The translations under genes and the position numbers were made by a program. The notes under the pieces are model-generated. The model was given only the letters and a program-made list of their open reading frames with translations. It searched no databases and was not told the origin of the DNA. A stretch of DNA of 64,000 bases from Vigna angularis (lineage: Eukaryota; Streptophyta; Magnoliopsida; Fabales; Fabaceae): the NCBI RefSeq assembly GCF_016808095.1, contig NC_068970.1, forward strand, positions 39,095,630 to 39,159,629. The letters run 5' to 3'. Below, one piece after another: positions 34,280-46,890 of this stretch; the stretch's first letter is position 1, and each line of letters begins with the position of its first letter.

Positions 34280-37200
34280 TCATATATATATTCCCTCATT
34301 GTGATCTTCTCGTATTGCTTGTATATCATCAATTAGAGGGTCGTCATCCAAATTTATTGTCGTTTTAAATGGATGGTTGTCAGCGATATGAAGATTACTT
34401 AGATTTTCTTCTTTATCTTCAATTTGCCTTTTTCCTTGGAGAGCAACATACCAATGGTCAGACGCAGGATCTTTGACATAAAAAACCTGACTTGCTTGAT
34501 ATGCCATGATGAACGGTTCGTCTCTATAACCAACCTTTCGAAAATCAACAAGTGTCATACCAGATTCATCTATTTTGACACCACTTTTATTGTCTACCCA
34601 CTTACATTTGAAAAGTGCAATGGAAAACTTAGTGTAATCAACTTCAAATATCTCTTCAATTCTACCATAGTATCTCATGGATCCAATTATAGGATTTTGA
34701 TCTTTGGATGTGGAAAACTATAGCGACTCAGCTTCTAGACTGACGCCACTATTTTGTACTGTGCTTTTATCATCCAAAGTCTTTGTATAGAATGTGCAAT
34801 TATTAATTTCGTAGCCTGTACAACATACAACATCAAACTTCAAGCCATTTGCTAACCACAACAAAGTCTCAGAGGACCGTGATTCTTTCGAAACTTCAGA
34901 TTTGAACCAGGACAAGAATGTTCTGTTATGCTCCATCAACTGCCATTTCTCTGATTGTCGTGGATAGTTGTCCCTTACAACGGCTTTGTGTGCTTCCAAA
35001 AATGGGATCACTTCATCTGTGTTGTTTAATATGTACATATGTGCTTGCATCAATTTTTCACGACTTTTTGTCACCACATTCACACCTCGGATGCTTTTAC
35101 TTGTAGAATATCTACTCAACCATGATGTCCGAGGGACTCCTATCGGATTTGCTTTAGTCATATACTCAGAGCAAAACTCAATACTTTCTTCAATAATATC
35201 TTTCAATCATTGAACCTTTTGGACGATATTGATTTTTGACGTACCCTTTCAAAATCTTCATATAACGCTCAATAGGGTACATCCATCTTAAGTATACTGG
35301 TCCACACAACTTTATTTCTCTGACCAAATGAACAAGTAAATGCACCATGATGTCAAAAAAGGATGGAGGGAAAAACATTTCTAGTTGGCACAAGATGATG
35401 ATAATTTCGCTTTGAAGTTCATCTAACTTTGTAGGATCGATGACTTTACTACAAATTGATGAGAAAAATGAGCACAATCGAGTTATGGTCAGCCTAACTT
35501 TTTTGGGCAAAATTCCACGAATTGCCACTGGTAACAACTGTTGCATTAAGACGTGGCAATCGTGAGACTTCAGTCCAACAAGCTTTAAGTCCTGCATTGA
35601 CACTAAGCTCTTGAAATTTGAAGAGTATCCTTGTGGTACCTTGATACTCTTTAAACAAAGACAAAAACTTATCTTCTCTTGTTTGGACATTGTGTAACAT
35701 GCAAGGGGCAAATAAGTACGTTTACCAATCTCTCTTGGTGCCAACTCTTCTCGGATCTTCATGTCAACCAAATCCAAACGCGCATTCACTCCATCTTGTG
35801 TTTTTCCCTGGATGTTTAGTAGTGTACCAATCAAGCTATCACAGACATTTTTCTCAACATGCATGACATCTATGCAATGTCTAACATCTAACTTTGACCA
35901 ATATGGAAGATCGAAGAATATTGATTTCTTCTTCCAAGTGGTCGTTACAGAAGACTTCTTCGACGTTTTCCCAAATATATGATGTACTCTATTAACTTTC
36001 TCAGCAACTTCAAGTCCAGTAAGTGGACTGGGTGCATTGTCTTTCTCTTGTTCTCCATTGAATGCTTTCTTTAACCTTCGATACGGATGATTAGATTGTA
36101 AAAATCGTCGATGACGCATATACACTGTCTTCCTTCCGTGTTTTAATTGTTGAGCTGCAGTGTTTTCTTCACATATAGGACATGCTTTATGACCCTTCAC
36201 ATTGTACCCCGACAAATTACCGTAAGCTGGGAAGTCATTAATGGTGCAAAATAACATGGCATGCATCATGAAAGTTTCTGAAGCAAAGGCATCAAATATT
36301 TCAACCCCATCAACCCACAACAACTTCAAGTCTTCAACTAGTGGCCTTAGATAAACATCGATGTCATTTCCAGGCTGCTTTGGACCAGATATCAACATTG
36401 ACAACATCATGTACTTTCTTTTCATGCACAATCCATGAGATAAGTTGTAAATTATCAGTATAACGGGCCAACAACTATGATTGGTACTTAAATTACCAAA
36501 TGGATTCATTCCATCAGTAGCTAAGCCAAACCTAAGATTTCTACATTCTTCACTAAATTGGGGGAATTCTTGATCAATAATTTTCCATTGCTTTGAATCA
36601 GCTGGATGACGAAGCAGCCCATCAGTTGTTCTCTCATCTGCATGCCATCTTAGGTTTTTAGCGTCTTTGGGATTCGCGAACAAACGCTTAAGTCTGGCAA
36701 CTAGTGGAAAGTACCAAACTACTTTCAAAGAAGAACCATTCTTTTCTGTGTGACCACCATCTTCACCGTTGTTTTTTGACTTGTATCGTGATAACCCACA
36801 CTTTGGACACTTTATCAAAACTTCATTCTCATTCCTATATAATATGCAATCATTCGGACATGCATGTATCCGTTTATATTCCATACCCATCGGACAAATA
36901 ATTTTTTTTGCATCATAATTACGATTGGGTAACGTATTTCCATATGGCAGCATTTCATTCAACAACGACAACAATTCTGTAAAACTCTTATCACTCCATC
37001 CATTGCTCGCCTTTAAATTCATGAGCCTTAACACCGCTGACAACCGTGTGAACTTAGTTGAACCCGCATACAAAGGAGTCTCCGCATCAGTGGACATCGT
37101 TTCATACACATGCGCTTGGGCAAAAGCTTCTACACCAACATCGCGGATCATGTCCTCTAAGTTGTCTTCTTCTGCTTGATCTTCCATATCCATTGTGGAA

Positions 37201-37487
37201 TCATAAACATTTTCAGTTGGAGAGACAGTTGGAAAGTCTGTTAATTCGCCATGCCATATCCATGTTGTATAACTTCGTATGAAACCATCACAGATAAGAT
37301 GTTCCCTAATATCACTTGCGTTCAACTTCCTCCCATTCAAACAGTTCACACAGGGACATCTGAACTTCACTTCATTATCACCACTTGTACTCGCATTACG
37401 TTGCGCAAACTCTATAAATTCTTCTACCCCTCTCTCGTACTCAGTGCTGATGCGTGGTAAATTAATCCACCCTCTATCTGTACGCAT
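34280..37487 (-). pseudogene. TNP2-type CACTA transposase with one frameshift and one stop
   Basis: Translation from 37487 begins MRTDRGWINLPRISTEYERG. It has a Cys-rich transposase-associated domain (FRCPCVNCLNGRKL, then WIWHGE), the Transposase_21/TNP2 core (LATDGMNPFGNLSTNHSCWP, YLRPLVEDLKLLW, GHKACPICEENT, DVRHCIDVMHVEKNVCDSLI) and a DUF4218-like segment (EMFFPPSFFDIMVHLLVHL, YLRWMYPIERYMK). At about 35200 a single-base shift moves the reading frame: the expected continuation EESIEFCSEYMTKANPIG is in another frame. An in-frame TAG at 34718-34720 then precedes the DUF4216-like end (YYGRIEEIFEVDYTKFSIALFKCKWVD), which stops at 34280. The intact protein would cut and join the CACTA ends. This copy should not make one. 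The damage is slight, so the element is fairly young. Confidence 0.92.
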
Positions 37488-38840
37488 GTTTACTGAAATT
37501 GTTTACACAATTTCAATAATCTTGAATTATCACTTTGATCGTGTTTGTATTCAAGGTGTGACCCTATCCCATTCAAGAAGATTCACTTTTTTTAGTTTAT
37601 TAAACATATCAATTTTAAACAACATATCTCATATTTCACGAAATTTTGCCAGCATTTCGCATTGGTCTTCAGGTTACACGAAATGAAAGTGATTATAAAT
37701 CACAATCAAATATGTACCCGAAGATCAATACAAAACACACCGACAAATTTTCGTGAAATTTAAGAAATGTATATTAAAATTGATATGTTATAATAAACTA
37801 TGAAAAAATTATTACTCTTCTTAAACTGTCCAACCGGACAATTCAAGATTCAATACTGTAAATTATTATTACCATCTTCTCTATTTTCATTTGTAAAAAG
37901 TACGTTTGTTAAAAAAATATGGAGATAGTAAATAATTTTTGTACTGAATCTTAAACGGGAAACTAAGGCTAATTCACAACAACAATATATATTCAAGCAA
38001 ACAAATAATTACATACGCAACATGTAATATATTCAACCAAACAATATATTCAACCAAGAGTAAATAATGTCATTTCAATTAACTTTAGGGTTTAGATACT
38101 TGAGTTTATTTCACTTGTTTACAACATGTTTCTCAAACCTTATTTGAATATTGTTTAAATTAACGTATCTCCCTTCCTTCCATCTAAAACCCAACAAGTC
38201 TTTGTTTTTTAAATTTCTTTCTTGTTATTTATTCTAAACTAAACTTACCAAACCTTAACTCTCTTTTTTGTCTACTTTTCATAATTTTTATCTACACCAA
38301 ATGCGTTCAATTGGTCTCAAAATCTATCAATCTTGTTATTTTTTATGTTTTATATTTTGTTAACTACCTTGAGTTACACTCTTTGAATCAATTCCTTGAA
38401 AAATAAATAAGTGTTAGACTTAGAACCAATTAATCATCCCAAATTTCCAGCCTTCAAAGTTTGTTGAAACTCAACTTTTATTTATCTAAACTAAACAATC
38501 TACAATTCAACGTGCCAATCACTACACTATACATTTCTAAATTAACTTGGAATAGTGTGTGACACACTACTTATCCTAACAATCCAACTCCCAAACAGTC
38601 AATACACTGCCAACAACAAACGGCAAATACATACAACCAATACATACACTACCAACAAAATTAAAAAAATCAAAACAACTAATACATACAATTTGATTCT
38701 CCTCCAGAAACAACAATTATTATCAGCAAGAAACAACAATTATTATCAGCAAAATCACAATGAACTAACCTCAATGCAGACCGAAAGAATGAAACAGCGC
38801 TGGAGGCAGTACCGTTGGAGGCAGTACCGGCGGAGGCAGC
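37488..38840. other. AT-rich leader region upstream of the CACTA transposase
   Basis: This region separates the transposase start from the GC-rich repeat zone. It has only short open frames. It may hold the promoter and non-coding first exon of the transposase transcript, as in En/Spm where transcription starts near one end, but no TATA box or splice donor is convincing enough to place. Confidence 0.4.
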
Positions 38841-38844
38841 AGTG

Positions 38845-39066
38845 GCGGAGGAAGCACCGGCAGGCGAGACCACTGGCAGCAACAGTGGCGGAGACCGGCG
38901 ACGCACCAATGGCAGAAGCAATGGCGGAGACCGGCAAGGCACCAATGACAGCAGCAGTGGCGGAGACCGACGAGGCACCAATGGCAGCAGTAGTGGCGAA
39001 GACCGGCAAGGCACTAATGGCAGCAGCAGTGGCGGAAACCGGCGAGGCACCAATGGCGAGACGGCG
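38845..39066. repeat. 36 bp GC-rich minisatellite in the CACTA right arm
   Basis: The unit ggcggagaccggcgacgcac plus 16 further bases repeats with an exact 36 bp period from 38887 through about 39066 (five units), preceded by degenerate shorter GGCGGAGGCAG repeats. Because 36 is divisible by 3, all six frames stay open, which explains several long but meaningless open frames here. Confidence 0.85.
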
Positions 39067-39169
39067 AAGGGAGGACGCAGGCGAGAGAACTGGAAGCGGT
39101 GGCGCGGCGACAGAAAACACAAATGAATACGAGGAAGAAGAAGCTGTCTGTTTCAGTTTATGAATTAGA

Positions 39170-40610
39170 GCTACTACCTCGGTTACTTAAACACGCGAGG
39201 TAATAACCAAATACCGCACCGGTTGCCTACCAAACCGAAGCAGTAGGTAGGCGTTCTGACTTTTCAGTTAGCAGCAGTTACCAGTAGTGAGGCGTTTAGG
39301 CTTCGGTTACCTAATAAACCGATGTCGTAGCTATGACCAACGACCTCGGTTCAGGAATAAACCGATGCCCTAGGTGTGGCGTGGCAATCAAGGAGCAGGC
39401 GTGACAATCAAGGAGCAGGCGTAGCAGCAGTTGACAGGTATAGCACTGGTTTCGGCCTCGGTTCCCCTGAAGCCTAATGCAATAGGTCCTCGTTTAGGCA
39501 CCGGTTGCCTACCAAACCGAGGCAGTAGGTAGGCGTTCTGACTTTTCAGTTACCAGCAGTTACCAGTAGTGAGGGGTTTAGGCTTCGGTTACTTAATAAA
39601 CCGAGGCAGTAGGTAGGCGTTTTGACTTTTCAAATGTCTTTTCAGACAGAAATGTCAGGGCGCTAGGGCGCTGTGTAGCAGGTGCAAGGAGCAGAGTTTT
39701 AGGCCTCGGTTGCGTGGCAGAACCGAGGCAATAGAGGCTTCTCAAAAGTCAAATGTCTTATCAGACAGAAATGCCAGGGCTGTGCAGAGGTATATGCTTC
39801 GGCTCTTGTCTTAACCGAAGCAGTATGTGGATTCCGCTGTGGGCTCTGGTGCAACTGAGGTATACATGGCGCGTTTAAATCGGAAGGCGAGGGCGAGGGG
39901 TGGGAGGCGAGAGTGAGGGGCGGGAGGCGAGAGCGAGGGGAGGGAGGCGAGAGCCAGGGGAGGCGAGAGCGAGGGTAGGGGAGGCGAGAGCCAGGGGAGG
40001 GAGGGAGGGAGAGCGAACGGAGGCGAGAGCGAGGAGGGAGCTAGGTTTTCCTTCAACTTGGGGAAAATTTTGGGGAAATAAGAGAGGCTTATTTGCCTCG
40101 GGTCCTTATTGTGCGTGTGGCAGGAGAGGCTTATGCCTCGGTCCTTATTGTTCGTGAACGTACGCTTCGGTCTTGAACGAACCCGATGCCCAAACCGCGT
40201 ACGTCTTGAACGAAACCGAGGCCAAACCGCGTACGTCAGAGGTTGGCAGAGCTTTACGCTTCGGTTTTGAGGAGAACCGAGTTAGTAGAGTGGCAGGTGG
40301 TGGCAGGTCTGGAGCAGCCTATATGCCTCGGTCAGCGCAGAACCGAGTTTGTAACTCTCTTTAGGCACCGGTTTCGTGTAAACCGAGTTAGTAAATGTAG
40401 TTAGAGGTTGGAAAGTCACATCAGCTGGTAGGTTTATGCTTCGGTTGGGTGTTGGACCGAGGTAGTATCGTGCTTTAGGCATCGGTTTTAAAGCAACCGA
40501 GGCATATAGGTTAGTTTTATTTATGGTTCTGCCACCGCGCTTGTATACGCTTCGGGTTTGCTTAAACCGAAGCGTATATAGCGCTTTTAAATCCGTTTTT
40601 TTTACTAGTG
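39170..40610. repeat. Right subterminal repeat zone of the CACTA element
   Basis: CCTCGGTT, CTTCGGTT, AACCGAGGC and AACCGAAGC occur dozens of times in both orientations up to the terminal ACTAGTG. A block of about 110 bp at 39216-39325 is repeated at 39498-39607 (offset 282 bp), indicating growth by internal duplication. A purine-rich GGCGAGAGCGAGGGG-type tract at 39885-40035 is embedded. This end lies nearest the transposase gene start. Confidence 0.85.
39885..40035. repeat. Purine-rich minisatellite (GGCGAGAGYGAGGGG-like)
   Basis: The plus strand is almost purely G and A across this tract, with a 12 to 20 bp degenerate unit. Such purine/pyrimidine asymmetric mirror-like DNA can form triplexes or guanine quadruplexes. 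No coding role is likely. Confidence 0.7.
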
Positions 40611-40613
40611 ATG

Positions 40614-42861
40614 AATGAGATGAAGATGCAAACCATTTTTTATTATGGAATCATGAGATGGTTGGGTGCATAACTTAACTCTAACTAATTGGAGTTAGTT
40701 TGTAACTTAATTTGTGTTTGGCAGTTTGCTCAAAATACATGCAATTAGCTAGATGAATTTGTTGATAGTCTCAACTAATATTTTGATATATCATTTTTTT
40801 GTCCTAACCATTTACTTAGATAAAATTATTAGTTCATTAAAGTTTGATGTTATCTGTTATGATAAAAACAATTAGGTTATCTTGTCAAAAAAATTTCTAG
40901 ATTATTAATTAGAGGTGAACAAATAATACGAGGTTTAAGAATTAATTAACGGCATAATTTCAACAAATTATAACTTGTTAGTAATTTATTGATATTTAAA
41001 ATTATTAAATCAATCCATTATTTATAATTTTAAAATATTTAAATTTTAAAAAGTATTTATACAAATTTGAAATTATTAATGTATCGTATGACCGACCAGT
41101 CATCTCTTAACTGGACGGTCAACGCTCCTAGATGAACACTTGATTAAAGGGTCAACATTTTCATTATCGCTTGTTCTCTACAAACTAAATGGTTACCCCA
41201 AAGAGTGACTCGTTCGGTCAAACACCCATTAGGCGTCTACATTATAAATTGAACACAATTACAGGTAAAACACATTTATGAACTTTTGGGTTGCAATTAG
41301 GTCAACTGCATATAAAAGTCTATTTTGAAACCTATAAATAAAGTAAAGTAAGAATGTAGGTGATTGCATTTATTGTGAATTTAAAACTTTATTATGGAAA
41401 TCGATCGACCATTTAACTTACTTGACTTAATTGACTTAAGCGTTGAAGTGTTTCTGAGATATATACATCCATCCGGTTTGGAGTTAGAATAAAAAGAACC
41501 CGAGAAAACCTTATAACAAAAAACTTAGAAGAAAAATGTGAAGAAATTTTTTGATTATGAGATCTAACCACGTACCCGAAACACTTAATATTACTAAATT
41601 TAAGTATACACTATAAGTTATTCACTTTTGACCAGCTGTTTTAATAACTTAAAGCCAAGTATTAAAATTTCGAGTAAAACATTTATAATATTTTTTCTTA
41701 AAATTATAATAAATTTTAATTATTTACTGCATCACAACAATCAATACCATTCAACTCAGACTTTTAAATAATTTTGACTTGATTTTTTGAAACGTTTTTC
41801 TAATCTTTAGTCAACCTATTTTTTACTTTAACAATTTTCCATTTTAAAAGAATAGAAAACATTCAATATAAAACTTTAATCTCCAAAAAAAAACAAAAAA
41901 CTTCCTTTCTATCCCTTTTTTTTAACCAAATGCTATAAATTAAGAAGAAAATCTCATAAATGGTTTCCTCCTCGCAAACACATTGAAAACGATGCCCAGA
42001 ACATGCGTGCCGTATTTGATTTCAGAATTGACGAAGGTACATAACTTTTTGGAGTTAAATTTTTATTTTTTTTAGTTACTTCTTCAATTAGAGTTGGTGG
42101 AAAAAAATATCAAAACCATTAACTAAAAAAATTATCATTGACTATACGAATAAGACACGTCTCTACAAAAAGATGTTGATATAAACAAATTCATTAATTC
42201 GTTTATAATTAATTTTTATTAGAAAATTGATCAGTCACTTTTGGTGAGATAATCTGGAATCGCCTTAAGTTGATAAACAACTTACAAAAGAACTAGGAAT
42301 ATTACCCGAAAGGCACTTTAAAAATGTTATAGACCACAGAGTATAAAAATTGGTTTCGTGGCCTCAATCTTCATGATAAATTATGTCAACGGAAACTTTA
42401 CTTTCCCAGTATTTTTTTTTTAAATTTCTAGCGTTAGCAATCAGCATGTGGTCCTGATTGCCAAAAGCTTCTGGACCATCAAAGAATTGATGGAGCTTTT
42501 GAGAAAGAAGAAGCAGTAGTTGAGGATATTTGTTGATTTTTGTTCCTTTATCCACATGGGGCCCATTTCCACCCCAATTCCTTCACACCTCAGACACTTC
42601 TAACAGATAATAACAATTAACTCAGAGAGATCTTAGGTGGAATGAGTGTGATTTTCACTAGCATTTCCTTTTATATGAATTCTAGCTATTAGAATGGAAA
42701 AAGGAACCATACAAAATAGAAGGATAGGATTTGCACCATCATTTATCATGCATGTGCACAACTACACTCTCTGGATTAGTAAACAAAAGCAGGATTCAAT
42801 ATGCCAGAAAGATACAACATGACAAAGGAAAGAAAATCCACCAATAAATTACCCTTCAATC
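40614..42861. other. Intergenic AT-rich DNA and RhoGDI 3' flank
   Basis: No gene is supported here. The segment 41080-41250 has less AT and short phrases such as 'ctggacggtcaacg', and may be a fragment of an unknown repeat. The 200 to 300 bases before 42862 should include the 3' untranslated region of the RhoGDI gene on the minus strand. Confidence 0.4.
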
Positions 42862-44218
42862 TTAACTGGGTGTAGGCCAACTCTTCTGAATTTCAAAGTA
42901 GTAATTTGTGTCCAAGTAGCATTTGCGATCATCATCTACAAACTGAAACAGAAAAAGAAAATTAGTTAGTTCTTCCAACAAAAAACAACATATAGTGAAG
43001 TAGTTTGAATTTTACCTTGGTTCTTGCTGAATAGGTTCCCCTAGCGAATAACCCTGAAGGGGTAGTTTCTTCTTCCAATTCATACGTATATGGTTCCTGC
43101 CTTGGGCTGTAAGTTCCCAACATTTTTTTGGTGTTGTCCACTGTTTCAATTAGTTCATGAAAGCCATTAAGATAATTCAAAACATGGATGTTTAATTACT
43201 CTACAACAAGACACAAAAGGGGATCTATGTCTCACCTCTAACCCCAGTTTTCCAAACAACATTGGTGTATTTGAGGCCGGAAACAATGTTGTTGGAGACA
43301 GTGAAGGAGAATTTCAAGCGGTATTGACTTCCTTCCTTGAGAATGAAGATACTCTTCTTCGCATCAGAAGTAAATGGAATTGGTAAAATCAGCTCAGGCC
43401 TCCCTGGGCATATTATGGTGAGGCTCACTATCTTCACTTCTGGCTCTTTGTTCTCTGAATTACAATACAAGAACTTTTGCCTTTAAGATTTTTCATGACT
43501 CAAAAATAGTGAGCTGAAATGAACCTTAATGATACAAATATTGTTGAAATAAAAAGTAAAATTAAACAATCCTAGGCTTTTGCCTACCAAGGAGCAATAC
43601 TTTTCACCAAAAATTGTTATTAAACAAGTTGATTCAAGAGATTGAGCTAAACAAAATGATTATCTTGTGAATAAAAAAAGGAGAGCATTGCTTTATGTGA
43701 ACAAAGAAATTAAACTGGAGGAAGAGAACAACCTTCAACAAGAGTTTTCAATACAGATGCACCATAATGTCACATCATCTCAAAATGAAAAGGGAAGTAC
43801 CTCCAACAGCAGACACATCAATACTTCCCAGAAGCTGTTCTTTCCATTTTCTTAAACTTTCATCATCCTTAGGAAAACAAAAAGGAAAAAATTGTTGAAT
43901 TATTGAACAGCTTTCATCAATGAACAGTTGGAAGCATAACAAACTAATGAAAAGCAACTCAGGGCAGTGAAGAAACATTCGGAGAAAGGATGTTACTTTG
44001 TCTTTCTCAATCTGTTCTTTGAGGGAAAACCGAGGGCCAAGATCCAATTTCAACTTGGGGTCTTCCTCTGCCTCTGACTCAGTTCCTTCCGCATCCTCAG
44101 TGTAAGGAACACGGTCTGCTTCCCCAACAACCTTGTTATTGGTTCCTTTGTTTTTAAGGTCTTCCTCCAACTGAGAATTGAAGGGAACATCCTTGGTTGC
44201 GGAAACAGCAGCAGACAT
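42862..44218 (-). CDS. Rho GDP-dissociation inhibitor (RhoGDI)
   Basis: Five exons on the minus strand join in frame to 237 residues: 44218-43997, 43867-43801, 43454-43236, 43140-43016 and 42942-42862. All introns are GT-AG. An acidic, disordered N terminus (TEDAEGTESEAEEDPKLKL) precedes LGPRFSLKEQIEKDKDDESL, then the immunoglobulin-like fold with VKIVSLTIICPGRPE, EGSQYRLKFSFTVSNNIVSG, DNTKKMLGTYSPR and GLFARGTYSARTK, ending FEIQKSWPTPS. Plant RhoGDIs such as Arabidopsis SCN1 are about 240 residues, so this looks complete. The protein binds the prenyl tail of ROP GTPases, keeps them GDP-bound and cytosolic, and so focuses ROP signalling, for example in root-hair tips. The start at 44218 is chosen because it gives the family's usual MSA...SA N terminus. 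An upstream in-frame ATG at 44242 is possible but less likely. Confidence 0.93.
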
Positions 44219-44789
44219 TATCAACCTCCAAATCACAAACACAGTGGTGTCTCAAATTTGATTGACACACTTCCAAGTTGTGACAAATTTAGAGCTCTCT
44301 TGGCTATGCTTTGCGATAATTCTGTCTGACAGGCTTCAATTCAGAGGTTTGTTATGTGTAAGAAATTACTAGCTGTTGAATTTGAGATAAGGAAACAGTG
44401 TGACACGGTGAATGTGGGCCTGAAATACATGAAGGTAACGAAAAACGGTTGGAATAAAGTTGGTAGGGAACCACTAATGATGGAGAAGTTTATACAACCA
44501 ATAAACTCAGATCCCGTTATCCAATATTTTATTACCAATAAGAAAAAAAACAATTACCATATTTAAAAAGCAATTATTACAACATTTATAATTGTTAATA
44601 GTAGACTCAATAGTCATAATAAAGAGAACGAACTAATAAGGTTATTTAAATCTTTTCATTATGAAAAATATGTGTTTATTTGTACTATATTTATTTACTA
44701 TAACTAAATTTCAATAGTTTGGTACTTTATTATTTATTATTTTGTTATTATTTATTATATTGTTATTATACTTTTAAGGTAAGTACTAT
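44219..44789. other. RhoGDI upstream region
   Basis: This region lies 5' of the RhoGDI start on the minus strand. It is AT-rich beyond 44560. Short frames at 44341-44566 on both strands lack motifs. It should contain the 5' leader and promoter, but no element can be pinned down. Confidence 0.4.
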
Positions 44790-45080
44790 TGTAATAATAA
44801 GTCAATAGTCCATGTTGATCCTATAAATATAACTAGTATTTCTTAAGAAATGTTCACTTGATAAACAATCACTCTCACTCTATTTTAAAAGATCATAACT
44901 TTCTTACTAACTTGAGCGTCGAAGAGTCTTTTGCATGTGGATTTCCCTCCTCTCAACAGCAGGAGGCCCTTTTAAGACAAAATGAACAATCAAACCACCA
45001 TTAAAATCTTGCCACCTTTCCACAAGTCCACGCTCAACATCAAGGTAAGAATATTAGCGTCCACCGTTGGACCTCGGTAA
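44790..45080 (+). mobile_element. LTR 3' end plus primer-site relic (gypsy-like), copy 1
   Basis: The segment contains TCCTATAAATATAACTAG (TATA-like), then 'tcttactaacttgagcgtcgaagagtct' and ends in ATTAGCGTCCACCGTTGGACC. This resembles the LTR end and primer site (ATTGGCGCCCACCGTGGGGCC) of common plant gypsy elements. The same order recurs at 46890-47140. Confidence 0.55.
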
Positions 45081-45499
45081 AATGCTTCATCGGCCTCATA
45101 TTCCCATGGTCACCACACACTAACCCAACGACGACATTACAACATCAAATGCAGATGTGTTAAGACAAGATCATCTAAACAAACCTTGTTTTCAAGTTTA
45201 ACATAACCGTCTAATGAAATAACGCCTATCAAATGAATTGTCTAGGATATAGACACTAAATGCCATATGTGTAAACACTATCCTAAAGGCTAAACGTTAC
45301 TCAAAACAGACTTTTCTAAACGCTAGTACACATACTATGCATAAACTCTTAAGAACGTCTAACGCTTTCAACGCATGTACGAAATAATACTCTCTTTTTC
45401 TAATGTTTGTTGTACACATACGATGCCTAAACATTTACGAACATTTAACGATTTCAAACGCATGTACGATAGTTTCCTTAATGCTTTTTGTCTGATGCA

Positions 45500-46150
45500 T
45501 CCGTATTAGCAGCACAATTTCCTCTACAACAAGAAACATAGCATCTGACTTCGTATCTAAAGGCTACCCATATGTGAACGTAAATACTCAGAGTGACGAA
45601 TCTTTTTCAAAAAAATCTATATAAAGAGGTCTGCATGAAGAGAAGACAAAAAGCATCAAGAATTATTATTGCTCTTACGCTACGCTATCTTCACTCTCTC
45701 TCAAGCTTACATTATCTAGACTTTCTCTTTGAAAAAGAAAAGCTTTATTACAAGATTTCAAATCTTCATTATATTGAAAAATATATCCTCCCTACGAAAG
45801 TAATCATCTATACTTGTTTTTCAAAAACACTTTGTGGTTTTGTATATTCTGAAGTGAATTAAAATATTTGTTAGTGTAACTCAGTGAAGTTAAACGTTCT
45901 AGTCAGTTGAACTAGTACAAAACCAGGAATGGTGAAACTTGTCTAACTAGTTGGGTTGGTTTGTAAAACAGAGACTAGTCAAACTCATTTGTAATCTTTT
46001 AAAGATCAGTGGAATCCCTCAACAGTGCTTAAAGGACAACTGGATGTAGCTCAGTTTAGAGTGAACTAGTATAAAAATAAGTCTTCATCATTACTTTCGT
46101 CTTAAAAAGCTTTCTAAACGCTTATGAAAATATTTAAATGTTCAACACTT
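45500..46150 (+). mobile_element. Copia-like LTR relic
   Basis: The phrase ACTGGATGTAGCTCAGTTTA followed by GAGTGAACTAGTATAAAAA is the downstream portion of a copia LTR. The reverse complement of 47530-47600 carries nearly the same words in the same order. Boundaries are approximate and no coding domain adjoins it. Confidence 0.5.
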
Positions 46151-46890
46151 TGTGCGTAGGATCTTCTAGAATTTAGGTCAAATTCTCTCCAAAGAGCGGA
46201 GAATGATAAGGAATCATCAAGTGATACAAATTTAGGGACACATCCTCTTCAAGAAGGAGGATATGATGGAGAACTATCTCTTGAACATATATGAGAAAAA
46301 CTTGAGGAAGACCGTTTGCAATTCAAAAGATATGTGATAAGGTTAAAGATCAAGCCACGTCTCCTTGAATCTTATAATGTTCCATGAAGGAGAGAACTTA
46401 AAGAACATGAAGATCATGACACAAATGAAGAATAATTTAGGAAATTAAATAAATTGTAATTTTATTTTAATTTTACAAAATGTTAAATTTGTTGGGCAAG
46501 CATGTCTCGTTAGGCGAAAGTCTACGTTTGTAATTTTTTGTTTTTTGTAATTTTTATGTGTTTTGGGTTTTGGGCTTTATTTTAGGATTTTTAGGTTTTT
46601 TTAAACTTATGTGCCTATATATAGAGGTAATAAAAGCTTATGTAAACACTTTTGAGTCATATTATACGCCTTTACATTATTTAAGAGAGAATTTTCTTGG
46701 TTTTTCGATTAGAACTCTAATTCTTATGAAAGATTAGCGAATCTTCACTTCACTTATCAATTTGTTAGATTGTGGCGTCTCATTCTTATCTTATTTCACA
46801 ATCTTGTTTGATTTATTTTTGTAGTGTTTCTTGAGGATTCAAATTCAGAAACGATCATACTCTTTCCTAGATAGAATCGTATCAATAGCT
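46150..46890. other. Unassigned retroelement-like DNA
   Basis: A short region at 46180-46330 reads as broken charged coding sequence, followed by a non-coding part with 'gttgggcaagcatgtctcgttaggcg'. It lies between two related LTR ends (44.8 and 46.9 kb), so it may be internal sequence of that element. No domain can be named. Confidence 0.3.

Larger units (their letters stand above)
28546..40610 (-). mobile_element. CACTA (En/Spm) transposon, 12.07 kb, with nested solo LTR
   Basis: The left end reads CACTAGTACAATC and the right end reads TTTACTAGTG, so both termini give CACTAGTA reading inward. The flanks ATG (28543-28545) and ATG (40611-40613) form the 3 bp target duplication expected of CACTA elements. 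Subterminal zones of about 0.4 kb on the left and 1.4 kb on the right are packed with short repeats of the CCTCGGTT / AACCGAGGC type in both orientations, the likely binding sites of the element's own protein. Two genes are encoded on the minus strand: a TNP2-type transposase with two lesions and an 11-exon second gene. A 1975 bp solo LTR was inserted later. Confidence 0.95.

Noticed and set aside
38555..39163. Long open frames on both strands over the GC-rich repeat (202 residues +, 147 and 121 residues -)
   Set aside because: They come from a 36 bp repeat whose length is a multiple of three. The predicted proteins are repetitive Ala/Gly/Arg/Ser strings with no domain.
44216..44242. Upstream ATG at 44242 as the RhoGDI start
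   Set aside because: The eight extra residues (MFVIWRLI) are hydrophobic and unlike the soluble acidic N terminus of the family. The ATG at 44218 is preferred.
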